A stretch of 64,000 nucleotides of DNA. It comes from Mansonella perstans. Taxonomy: Eukaryota > Nematoda > Chromadorea > Rhabditida > Onchocercidae. Positions 11,771 through 23,139 of this stretch are shown piece after piece; the stretch's first letter is position 1; every line of letters begins with the position of its first letter. The notes below the pieces were generated by a model. It was not told the DNA's origin. It saw only the letters and a list, made by a program, of their open reading frames with translations, and ran no database searches. Made by a program: the position numbers and the translations under genes. Location: positions 1-64,000 of the forward strand of contig JBAMDO010000222.1 in NCBI GenBank assembly GCA_037074765.1. Direction: 5' to 3'.

Positions 11771-14081
11771 TATTTTTTAAGTCTGTTTTGAATGTTATTC
11801 TGAAACTTTTTAAAATTTTTCCAAAAGTTTTTTTTCGATTTGAGTTTCAAAAAAAATTGTCTTACAAAACTAATTTGAATTTAAATCAAATTTGCTGAAA
11901 TGAATAAAACAATCATTGCTCGATATATACTTTAATATAGCACTTTAATATAGGAGCTGTCTGTTTCACTAAGGTTTGATAAACAACCGCCTGGTAATAC
12001 GATATCTTTAATGATAAATGATCATTTCTTTGGTTTTACCAACAAAAGATAAAAATTTATGCAAATATGTAAAAAACATTATAACTTACATATGCAAATG
12101 CACTTAAGTTGAAATTAATTTTATGAAATAATCTTTTGCGAAATTAATTAGTAATTCACAAATTGATCGAATATGAAATAAAGAAGAGAGAAAAATGAAA
12201 AACTGATCAGTTATTGTTAATGATATTCTACTAGAAAATAATCCAACATAAAACTATTAATGATATTCTACTAGAAAAAAAAATAATCCAACATAAAACT
12301 AGGCTTGCCATTAAGTGCTCGTTCACTATTCCATTTCTAGAGCGTTAACTTCATTTCCGTCCTGATTGAATGACATTTACGTTTCACTGACTATTACAAG
12401 TTAGCTTATTTCAAACTTTTCAGAACTTATCAATGCTTTTTATTCTTTCAATCGTAAAAAGCAGTTGAAAAAAATATTGATAAAAAATATAAGTTAGAGC
12501 AAAATACTTGATCTACAATCTTTGCACAAATTAATGCGTGGTTATTAAATTAATGTCATTAATTTTCAGAATGAGGACATTGCTCAAGCCTAAATTATAA
12601 TAAATCTTGAATTACAAAAAATAATGTGCCGAATGATTGCATAATTGGCAGCATTCATTGCATGCATTGAGTGCATGCATACGTGCATTCATTTTATGCA
12701 GTTATTGCTACCGCCATTTTATACTTGTTATGGTTCAATTTTGTTCCAGAATTTTTCAAAATTTTTAAACTTGTAAACTTTTAAATTCGTGTGCTTTAAA
12801 ATAGAATAATTACGCTGGATTTATATCTAAATTTATGACTTAAATATTAAGCAATATATTGTTCAACATGCGCGGCGCATTTATGGTAGGACATTTGCGC
12901 TTTTTGAAATGTTTGATGAACAAAGAATATTTTCAAACTTCGGTTTTTGAACAAAAAAATGTAGAAGTTGTTTTCTGTTTTCTCTTTTAGAAACAACTAT
13001 GATATTTTATTGAAATTATCAAAAAAAAATTCTCTTTGAAATATTCCGTTCTTCCATTTTACTCTTTTGGAATACCTTCAGGCATTTTTTGTTCTATTAT
13101 TTCGTGATAGTATTTTCTATTGCATGTCCTTTCAGGATGATAGCATTTTTCATTCCATTTCTTTTCAGTCTATCATTTCGACTGTTTTTTAACAATTCCT
13201 TTTTTTGGCAAATTAATCCTTGCAACTAGTTAATTTATTATTTGCAGTCTTCTTTTTTGTATTATTTGTTTATATATAATTATATATAGCCCTCATTAAG
13301 CCATTCTAAAGATGACGTTAATTAACATTAGTTTGGATCTAGTGTAATCCAAGAGTTGAAATAAGTTATCAGATTGATAAATGTTGAAATTCAGACAAAA
13401 ACACACAAACATTGCTTTACTGTCAAATTTGCAAAAGTTGTTATTATTAGATGTTAACGCTAAATACTTCTTTAATATTTAATTTAACTTCTCCTAGGAT
13501 AAGGTAATAACGAATTGACTGGTATTGTCATAATGTACCGCGTAGAAATTACTGTGAATATACAATATATAGATTAACCACATCTCCTATTCGTTAGAAA
13601 GTACAATATCATAAAATAAAAAAATAATTGTTAATTTCCAAAAAAAAATGAAACAATGAATATCAGTTGGTTATCATATCATTAATATGAAAATTCTATA
13701 GATTAACTGAACTTATTGTGCATAAAACGAAATGAACACTGGTCAGAATTGTCGAAGGCCTGCTCGTTGTAACGATGTATCATCCAGATCTGCCGATGAT
13801 CCCTGTTGCGATGAAAATGCTGAAATTTTCTTACTTATCATCTAGTACAATGTGCTAGGAAGCTAGCATAACATACACATTATATTACATGATATTAAAT
13901 TATCTGATATTTCTACTGCTTCAATTTGTTGTGCTAAATTAATTTAGTAGAGTAAGGATACAGGATACAGTGTTTCTTGTTAAATATAGTATATTTGTTG
14001 CAATATATCAGTTATAAATTTGAGCAGGATGTTTTGTGTAAAAATTTATGTGTAATTTATACTGTAATTTAATTTATATTG
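11771..14081. other. Intergenic region between SLC6 and warthog genes
   Basis: AT-rich sequence with no supported exon. It should hold the SLC6 promoter (right of 11770) and the warthog 3' UTR and polyadenylation site (left of 14082). A two-copy tandem duplication at about 12219-12302 is listed separately. Confidence 0.5.
12219..12302. repeat. Two-copy tandem duplication, ~40 bp unit
   Basis: The unit TTAATGATATTCTACTAGAA followed by an A-rich stretch and ATAATCCAACATAAAACTA occurs twice in tandem. The copies differ mainly in the length of the A run. Confidence 0.85.
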
Positions 14082-17000
14082 CTAATTATTTATACGCATA
14101 TTAGAAACCACACCAGGATAACGATGATATAAATCCTGTTGAGACTGTTGAGAAGCAACTCCTCGGCTGAATATTTCATTCTTGGCAGGTGATGTTTTTG
14201 CATGTAATGAAGGTGCAAGAGGTGGAAAAGGAGTAGCAAGTGTGAAATTAGGTGGAAATAATGGTGGTAAAGTAGCAAGAGTTACGTTATGATAGCCAAG
14301 TCTTGCCATGAATTCTTCAAATGTTGATAATGGCCTTAATGTAACTTGCTCACTGGGAGCTTGATTTCCTGCAATAATTTTCATCTTCCTAACTGTGCCT
14401 ATTATGTGCAATTTCATTAATAGTTTTTCTTTGCTCACTTTCTTCGAGCATTAGTAACGTTCTAAATAATAATGAAATAATAGTTTTTTTTTTCTTTTTC
14501 TTTTAGAACTGAAGAATATATACTAAAGAATAAAATTAACCGGATAAAAGGGCTGGTCTGCCATAAAGTGAAGCTGAAGTTTGTGCTGGAATTGCGTTCG
14601 GATCAGGTGTAGAAGCAGTATGACTTATGGGCGAAATTGGTAGTTGCATTAATCTGCCGTTTGAGTTAACACTTCCTCTATTATTGTTGGTGGCAAAATA
14701 TGATGGCGAGTTTAGTGAAACAGCATTACCGGAATTAGATGGGTCAACATAACTCGGAACAGGTTGAAGTGCTAGTTGAGGAGAAAGTGGAGCTATGGTT
14801 GGATAGGTTTGAGTAAGAAACGGTTGGAAGGTTTGCGGTGCTAAGGTTGGAAAGCCTGGTAAGGTAGGAAAACTAAGAGGAAAGAGTGTTGGGATTCCTA
14901 AGACTGGATCTAGGCCTTGGTTACATCGTTGCATGAAGCATGGTGTTTGCTGACATAATGGACATGGTGCATTATTAGTGGGACTTTGTCCAGGTTGAAT
15001 AATTTGGCCAGGCACTTGTTGTTGAACGTGCTGTTGAACGGTTCCAAAGCCAAATCCCGTTTGTTGTAATGGTAGCTGTGACGTTTGCTGCACTTGCTGA
15101 CCGAACACATTCAGTTGCGGTTGACCAAACGCTTTCGATTCTGTCTGAACCACTTGTCTGTTAGCAAAACCAAGGCTATTTTCATTCGAGAAACTGCTAC
15201 CAGCATCACGTGAATCATCAGTTTCAGATTTATAGTTACCAAATGGAATATCTAGTTTCGGTGTTATTTCTCTTCTAGCATCTATTTCATCTAGCTTTTG
15301 GACTGCTTCATTTTTATTCTCCACAACCGTTTTGAAGCTTTCGTTATCTTCGAATTCCGCTTTTCTGAATGATAAATTTAATTCAGCTTATAGCACTTCA
15401 ATTAATTTATTTAAATAGCTAATTAATGAGTACACAAATGAAATGAGTTACCAAAATTACTGATATGCCTTGGAGAAAAACAAAAGACTGATTTACTTAT
15501 ATTGTTTTTTCTCATTAGTTTTACGAGCGATAGCATCAGTGAATGCTTTGTTGCTTTGCAAATCTTCCAACTTTTCCTTTCGAAACATTTTCTCCTTCCG
15601 AAAGCTTGAAAGGTCGGTTCCTTTTGTTAATACTTTCAATATCTCATCACTGACATCCTTTTCAACTACAATGCCAAAATAATTACTGAAAAATTAAAAG
15701 CGAAAAAAAAAAGAAAATTTTGTGATGACGTTCTTCTTTAATGTTTCCTTATTTCTACTTTTTATTTTCTTTATATTTTCTGACCGCAATAAATTTTCGA
15801 TCAGGATTAAAATTTCATGTTGAAAACTTGGCAAATGAGGTTAAATTTAAATTTAAAACTGGATTTTAAATTTCAACAATTTTTAGCTGAGATGATACGA
15901 AAGGGAATGAAGAAATGTTGCAAAGAACGATATTTATTTTGTTAGACCCGAATGGATCGGATTGTCACCTAATTTTACCATCATTGACAATAGTTTGAAA
16001 TGAGAGAGAAAAGTTTAACTTCCTCTTACGTCTGTCTTTCTATTACACATTTCATTTCTCTTAGTTAAAAATATTTTATATGTCATGTTGAAAATTTTCC
16101 TAGAAAATGCCCCCATTATTTTTCATCTATTGCGGGAAAAATATTCATCATGAAAAGAATGGAATTTGTTTGTGTCTGCGTGTGTGCGTGTGTGTATGTG
16201 TGTGTGTGTCTGTTTGCCCGTCTATCTGTCTGTCTGCATATGCATGTATGTTTGCAGCGATTTCAAAAATTCTGATTTTTCATGCAGGGATAAAAGATTT
16301 TCGTTTCATCGAGACAATAGAATTTTTGCAAATATATAAAATCCGTAAAAATCCCACTAACAACTGATAACTGGTTCCGGTGGATCCGGTAAACAGTGCA
16401 TTCGTCGGACTGTCACTTCATATGAAACACTGTAAAAAAACCTGTATGAAAAAATTAATCAATAATCATAAGCTTGTTCTTATATCATCGTGATATGTAT
16501 CATATCGGAAGAAAATTTCCCGCACTTTTTTTTCAAATAATTTATTCTATAAATGATTAATATTTTCAGGGATTTTAAATATTTTTACGATATCAAAAGT
16601 AACTATTGCTACAGTAAAAAAAAAAGGATTCATTGAAATAATTTTTAAACCTTTTTTTTCAAACTATGTCATTTAAATTTGCAGCGGGGTGAATTTGCTT
16701 ATAGAAATGATAACCAACATATGTGTGTTAGCATCTACCACTTTTCGGGCATTTGCAATCACATCAAAACTTATTTGTCGCCCATCTCTAATTACCTCAC
16801 CACCGGTAATTGCTTCACCGGGCCCAACATTTGTTACGCCAACTTCTTGTGAAAATCGTAATCCAGGGAATGTACAACATTGCAGTATTAGTCTGAAGAA
16901 AAGAAGGAAATGACCACACAGACAAACCGAAAAAAAAGACCACACAAACAAACCACAGAATGACACTAATTTCAATGGATCATTCCGCGAATTTCAATGT

Positions 17001-18189
17001 TAATCGGTAATTAATTAAATATTAGTGGTCATGTCAATTAATTTAAGTTAATTTTTATAAATCGCATATTTGTTTATCACGAAATGATTATCAGGAATGT
17101 TTATCAGGAAACAATTTCTTCTGATTAATTTGATAGCAATTTCCTTTTTTTCAGGCTAAATTCTTACGGTTGTCGTGGATGATCAATGTATTCGATTCCT
17201 CCAACCCATTGATCTTTTCGCAAACACGATAAATCAGAAAATTGATTGGAACAATTCTGCAATAAATTTTTTATGAACTGTTATTTAAATAATAAAAAAA
17301 ATCCAGAAATTCTGGAAGATGTATATTTTCAAATCCATTTATTTTGCATATGAAAAAATAATTTATCTGTTATAGTGAAATATTTCAAGATTTTTTTGTC
17401 GACTTATTGCATGACAAATTTTAGAATAATATTTTGGAGTAAATTTTTAAGATGATTTTTTAAGTAATTCATTTTTAACAGCTATGAAACAAGTAAAAAT
17501 AAAGAAACATATTCTATTTTATTTAAATATTCATATCCGGAATATCCGGAATAATTTATTGCATTTGAGACGAGTGCAAAATATGGTAATATGAAAAAAA
17601 GTAATATTTGATTAATTAAATATGAAAAATTATGACAAACTTAATTGGAAATGGTTATATAAAATATAACCTAATTAGTTATTGCTTAAATGTTTCTTGT
17701 TAAAAATACAATTAAATCCTAATTAAACATTACTGTTATTTTACATCATAAAACATACGGCAATAAGTTTATTACTGTATGGATCGCTGTATGCTTTACT
17801 ATCTTTGTCGTCTTCACGCATAAATCCATCCGCTTGTCCGTTTGCATTTATAAGAAAATTACTGTCATCTTTTTTGCTTTTCAAGCTTGCAATACAAGTT
17901 GGTTGAGCACAGCCAAGTATCGGTGCTCCTAAATGAATTGCAAAAAATTCAATAATCACTAATAAAATGATCAATAAAATTTTTCTTTTAAATTCTAATC
18001 ATTTCCATATTCCCCTCATTGTTTTATCCTGTAAAACGGAAATTGATTAATTGTTAAAATTGAGAAAAATATTGTCAAACCTGATGGAAGAACTTCGAAG
18101 CTAAACGGTACACCGGTTGAGCCACAAAATGATGCAAATGTCTGTTGTGATAAGATAGAGAGAAACAACAAATACAAGTGCTTTTGCAT
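14082..18189 (-). CDS. Warthog (Hedgehog-related) secreted protein, Hog-less
   Basis: Eight phase-consistent exons give 645 aa: 18081-18189, 17759-17928, 17168-17256, 16719-16892, 16358-16429, 15497-15685, 14541-15364, 14082-14392. Residues 1-19 are a signal peptide ([19 protein letters not shown]). The Wart domain follows: [18 protein letters not shown], then [12 protein letters not shown], then [40 protein letters not shown] and [19 protein letters not shown] to about residue 200. These match the conserved Cys and GGEV/FDxIAN/RKV pattern of nematode warthog proteins, which act in cuticle and moulting biology. After that comes a charged segment ([16 protein letters not shown]) and a long Gln/Pro-rich tail with a small CPLCQQTPC cluster. 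No Hog autoprocessing domain is visible, so cleavage and sterol attachment are not expected. The exon 8 acceptor at 14392 was chosen because it keeps phase; the one nearer 14420 is an alternative. Which wrt gene this corresponds to is not determined. Confidence 0.88.
16170..16250. repeat. (TG)n / (TCTG)n microsatellite
   Basis: An imperfect TG-repeat run followed by TCTG and TATG units, inside a warthog intron (between the exons at 15497-15685 and 16358-16429). Confidence 0.9.
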
Positions 18190-18212
18190 ACTGAACTAAA
18201 TTAATAAATGTT
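18190..18212 (-). promoter_or_regulatory. Candidate spliced-leader acceptor before warthog ATG
   Basis: Reading the minus strand, TTAGTTCAG ends one base before the warthog start codon. An acceptor that close to the ATG is typical of nematode trans-splicing. The SL addition itself is inferred. Confidence 0.4.
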
Positions 18213-18383
18213 TCGAAAATTTTATACGTCCATTTTTATCGAAACATACAACATGAGAATTATCTTTTATGGAATTATAAATGACAGGAAAAAAAACAAT
18301 AACAATTTTTGTGCCAAAAAGCAAAAGAAGTGAAAATTTCAAATTCACATTCCATTACTATATCAATTTCGGAATTATTGGCT

Positions 18384-18610
18384 TTAATAAAAAATTGAAA
18401 TTGAGGACACTTTGACTGGTCTATTGTTAATACGCCGTGAAACTATGAGAGTGGTCATTTTCAAAAATCCTCTTAAATCGCTGGACGCAATAATGATGAA
18501 TTTGTAGAACATTGGAGAAGACGTACCCAAAATTTGTTTAATTAATTCATTTATTGAAATTTGCCAAATTGGATTAACAAAAGATTGCATGATAGAGGAG
18601 TTATAATTAA
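18384..18610 (-). CDS. Possible C-terminal fragment of a seven-helix receptor
   Basis: A frame reading through FVNPIWQISINELIKQIL, then a helix-7/8-like SSPMFYKFIIIASSDLRGFL and a basic tail before the stop. The SSDLR-type turn after a hydrophobic helix recalls nematode chemoreceptor C-termini. No partner exons encoding the other helices were found upstream, so it may be a relic or chance. Confidence 0.22.
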
Positions 18611-19990
18611 TCGCCGAAAATTAATTAGGGTTTAATCCTTAGCAAATTACATAAAAAATGAAATTATATTATGCTATACAATTTTTACTATACTAATAAG
18701 CAATGTTACTATAACAATAATATTATTTAACTGCAAAATGGTGAAGATTATAACAGCGTAGTTTCATTTTGATTCAGTTTTTAACCCACAAAATGATTGT
18801 TTATTTGATTACTTTTGATTGATTAGTTTTCTCAGAAAAAAATAGCACACTTATTTCATGGCTTAATTTTATAAAATTATTTTCACCTTTTATAAAATTT
18901 CATTTTACCAAAAATAAAGTTAGCTTATGAAAGGGAACAGTTCAAATATGCTATGGTTGGATTTTTTGACAAATTCCATTTAAAATACAATCACTATCAT
19001 TATCTTAGAACCCTTCAATAAAGTTTCATGAAGCTACATTGGATCGTAGTATTGATGTGAAGACGAAAACTTCTTCAGAAATTAAAAAGACGAATTAAAT
19101 TTTCAATTTTACTTTAAAAAAAACAGATATCTTATGTAGTCATTGTGATTAACGAAAGAATTTAAGTGCCCGGTAGATTTAAATTGATTTAAAAATGAAT
19201 TCTTTTTTTGAAATTACACAAGACCTGTAAATTTAAATCGATTATTTATATGCAATCAACTAAACATAAATTTTGAATGATTGCATTTTATAATCATTAT
19301 GTTCCTAAAATTCTTCTCTTCCCAATTTTTTTTTTTTGTTAAATATAAATTGATATGATAATCGATATTCGACAAAAAGTTTTTGAATAACAATAAAGCT
19401 TTTAAGAATTTTAAGAATCTCCTGTGGGATAGCGACTTCTTAATGCAACAAATATTTTCCGAAAACATTTAAAGATGCAAAAAAAAGAAATAAAATTCAA
19501 TTAAATATGAAAAATTTTGTTAAATTCAATCTTCTCAGGAATATTTAATAAAAATTAATTCAATAATTCACTACAAAATATACATAGAGTGCTTTTTGTC
19601 ATTGAATTAATTTAAGAATATAATATATGATGCATAGGAATACTTTTCCGAACTTTTCGGATTTAGTAATGTACCACCTCTTTGGTAAAATGATTCACTC
19701 ATTCTTAGTGACAACAAATGAAAAATAATAAGAATTATCTTCGATAATAAAGATGGTTTAATTAATTTGTAGTAATCTAATTTAAACTATGACAAATATG
19801 TTCAGTTTTTTTTGTCATTTTTTTAACTTACAAAGTTTTATTTCTGATTAAATCAAATTATTTCAAATTAAACAAAAGCAAACGCATTACAACTAAAAAA
19901 AAAAATGAAAAAAAAACTTCTTGGAAGAAATTCGTAGTATTGGATAGATAATGAAAGGGAAAATGAAACGATATAGCAGTGGAATAAATC

Positions 19991-20024
19991 CATTCATTCA
20001 TTCATTCATTCATCCATTCATTCA
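19991..20024. repeat. (ATTC)n tetranucleotide repeat
   Basis: A run of CATT units with one CATC variant (CATTCATTCATTCATTCATC...). Confidence 0.9.
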
Positions 20025-20073
20025 TGATCGTAAAATCATTGCCTGTCATAGTTTCGGGAAAACCTGTGTTTCT

Positions 20074-20156
20074 GTCTATATGTATGTGTGTGTCTGTATG
20101 TGAGTGTATGTGTGTGTCTGTGTGTGAGTGTATGTGTGTGTATGCGTATGTGCGTA
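20074..20156. repeat. (TG)n-rich microsatellite
   Basis: Alternating TGTGTG, TGTATG and TGAGTG blocks over about 80 bases. Confidence 0.9.
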
Positions 20157-20956
20157 TTTATATTTGGTGGATCTAAAACGATAAGGTATGCATATGTCTA
20201 AATTATATAATTTCGATACGATTGGTGACAAACATCTCTCATTTTCTCCATCATTTCAAAGATGACAACGGGATGACATCAATTGACAGATACAATATCC
20301 GTATTTTCGCTCAGGTTTCTTTAAATGTCTTCCTGTTTCCATCGAGTGAAATTGTGACGTTTGGAAAACAATGACCGATAAGAAGATTAACAATTCAATT
20401 GATGCCTCTTTGAACTATCTTCAATTCAATTCATTTCATTTCATTTTCTTAAAATTCAAACATGTAAAGAAAAATCTTTAATAGGTCTCATTTTGACCTT
20501 ATTCAATTTTCAAATAAACATTAACAAAATGAATCATAACAAATTCACTCATTCCAATAATAACATCCCATTTCTTTCAAATTATAAAATTATGACTGCC
20601 GCACTTTTTTTCGAAATGTCATAAGTAAAATTACCGAAATTTTACAAAAATTCTTTTTTTTTGTTTATTCCTGAAAGTTTTATTTATAATTCAAAATTAA
20701 ACTAGAACATATTTTATGTGAACATTAGTAATTCATAGAATTTAAATGCGTTTTATAAATTACACATTCATTATTCAAATTTCATTAATCAGAAAAAAAA
20801 TTCAATGAAAAATTAAAAATAAACAATAATTGGTGATATTTTCTATAATTTCAACTTTTTCCTTTTTAGCAAAATTTTTGCTAATTTCACTTTCTGATAG
20901 CATTTTTGAGTGATTTATTTATTTGTTCGGACAGGGTTGATAATTAAATCAGTAAT

Positions 20957-21187
20957 GTGCATAGAGTCAAAGGTCGAATTATTGAAACATTTGGAAATGA
21001 TCATTACGAATTTGAATTCAAATCGCTTGCGGGAGAAATTTATCTCTTACAACTCAAATTACTTGGATTTTCATCTAAAAAAAAAAACCATATGCTCAGG
21101 AGCCATGACATGATGAAATTTAAATTGGAAATTCAAATAACTTTTCATCAAACAATGTTTAATATATTATCGTGTTTTCAAATTTAG
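20957..21187 (+). CDS. Weak plus-strand exon candidate
   Basis: The frame contains VKGRIIETFGNDHYEFEFKS, which is less biased than its AT-rich surroundings. It becomes Lys-rich and anonymous after the A tract near 21080. No splice sites or family could be assigned. Confidence 0.12.
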   Translation: MHRVKGRIIETFGNDHYEFEFKSLAGEIYLLQLKLLGFSSKKKNHMLRSHDMMKFKLEIQITFHQTMFNILSCFQI

Positions 21188-23139
21188 AATTTCGAATTAG
21201 TTAAATGAATTTATAATTTAATTACGCGTTAAAGTTTATCTTCAAGTTAATTTCAAAATGTAATTAAAAATCTTAATTCATTACTTTGTGCATTTCTTTT
21301 TATATTCTGATTAAAACTGGTTGACCGACTGCACTTAAAAAAAAAACTGGACAGTTGAAATTAGCATACAGGAGATTCACTTCTCGTAGGTAAATAAATT
21401 TTACAACTTAACTTTAACGTTTTTAGTACACTTTCATTATTATTAGTAATAGTTCTGTAAAAGCAGTGTTCTTTGAAAATTCCAAAATTCAATCAAAAAA
21501 TGAAAAGTGATGATTAATAAAAGTTGTGTGGAAATATTTAATTCCAAACATGCAAGAATTAGTGGTTATTAAAATTATAATCAAATTTATCATTTCTGAT
21601 TGGTAGTTGTTTATTTTCATTCGTTCAGTGATAAAATTGAATAACATGTGATGCACATATGGAAATGTACAAACAACAATACTAAACTTCGACGTAATAG
21701 AATTATGTCACCTGGTGAGTTGACATGATCAGTTGTGTACAATTACAAAATTATCATGGCACTATTGCAAAAATTATCATACCACTAAAATTGTCATGCT
21801 ATAAAAATTATCATACTTTTTAATCGTTCAGAATATGCTGTTTTCTTTTTCCACTGTAAATTTGCTTTCAAAATGAAACGATACTTTGTTTAAATTTGAA
21901 GTTTCAATTTTTGAAATTTTAATTAGTTTGAAAATCATTTTATAATAAATAAGTTTATTGCAAAAAAAGCTATTCATTTCTTTTTTCAGCAAAATATGCT
22001 TGTCACATTGAGTATTTCATTATTTAAAAACCCTATATTAATTTAAAAAAGTTACATATGTACAAATGACAGAATTCATTTACAAAAAAAAGAACAAAGC
22101 AAATTAAAATTAATGGAATAAAATAAAATAAATTTTCTACAATTAATTTCGCGATAAACTCATTTCTATAGTAAGCTCGTTTTTTCTTTAATGATACAGG
22201 TTGATAAGAAACAAAATTGTTACAGTAACAAAAAAAGTTAATCTAAACTTGTCTAATACAATTAATGCCATATGCAGGTAGTTTATCAGTTCAAAGTTTA
22301 CAGAACATCTTATATAATTATTAAAATTTCAAATTTTTTTAATTGGAAACTTTCTAAAATTATTTCTTACTTACGCAAAGTAGTAATAATAGTTAAAATC
22401 ACACAATTTATTAATAAAACATATTTGATAGATCCGAACTACGAATAGCAAAAAATACATGAAAAGAAATGTTTGCATTTTACACTTAAAATTTTGAATG
22501 CCTAAATATAACCTGAGGGTATATCATATCAGTTTTTATTGATTAATTAATTATTAATTAACTGGTTCATTCCTCTCTCCCCCCAAAAAAAAGAGTAAAT
22601 GTATTCTGGTATTGTTCATTTCTTGCTTATTAATAAATACACTCATCAAACAAAAAGTTTTTTATTTTTGGAAGTCCCGTAAGATTGTTGTCCGTCCTGT
22701 GAGATCATCGATGATGGTTTTACCAGATAAGAATCACTTGTTGTTTGTAGAAGTCCTAGAGGAATGTTAAAAATTTTCTTCATTGTAATGATGGTGATCA
22801 TCGGTGATACTCTGTGGCCAGAATTTTCATTGTGGAAGGGTGTAGCTGATGACGATTTCATATTGTTGTATGATCAATTAGAGAAGGATCATTGAAGATG
22901 ACAGTCAGTGCAGAACGGAAGTAATGTTATTTCCATTTTGTGTTGATGAATTTTCAGCTATCATTTGGCAAAGATTGCGAAGTTATTATAGGTAATTGAT
23001 GTTTGAAAGGTATTGACAAAATTACTAAATTTGCGTTGCTAAACAGTAATATTCTGACCAAGTTAAAATTTGTGAAATTGATTTTAATTGATTTGATTGG
23101 ATCAAAATCAGATCATAAAATGAAATTATTATCAATGTT

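Larger units (their letters stand above)
18193..23139. other. Long intergenic region with two weak exon candidates
   Basis: Nearly 5 kb of AT-rich sequence between the warthog start and the end of the VWA/acidic gene. It holds a tetranucleotide and a TG microsatellite (about 19991-20156). Two open frames look slightly better than background: minus 18384-18610 and plus 20957-21187. Nothing else is supported. Confidence 0.5.

Noticed and set aside
15470..15682. Plus-strand 70-codon frame
   Set aside because: It is the reverse of the warthog exon at 15497-15685.
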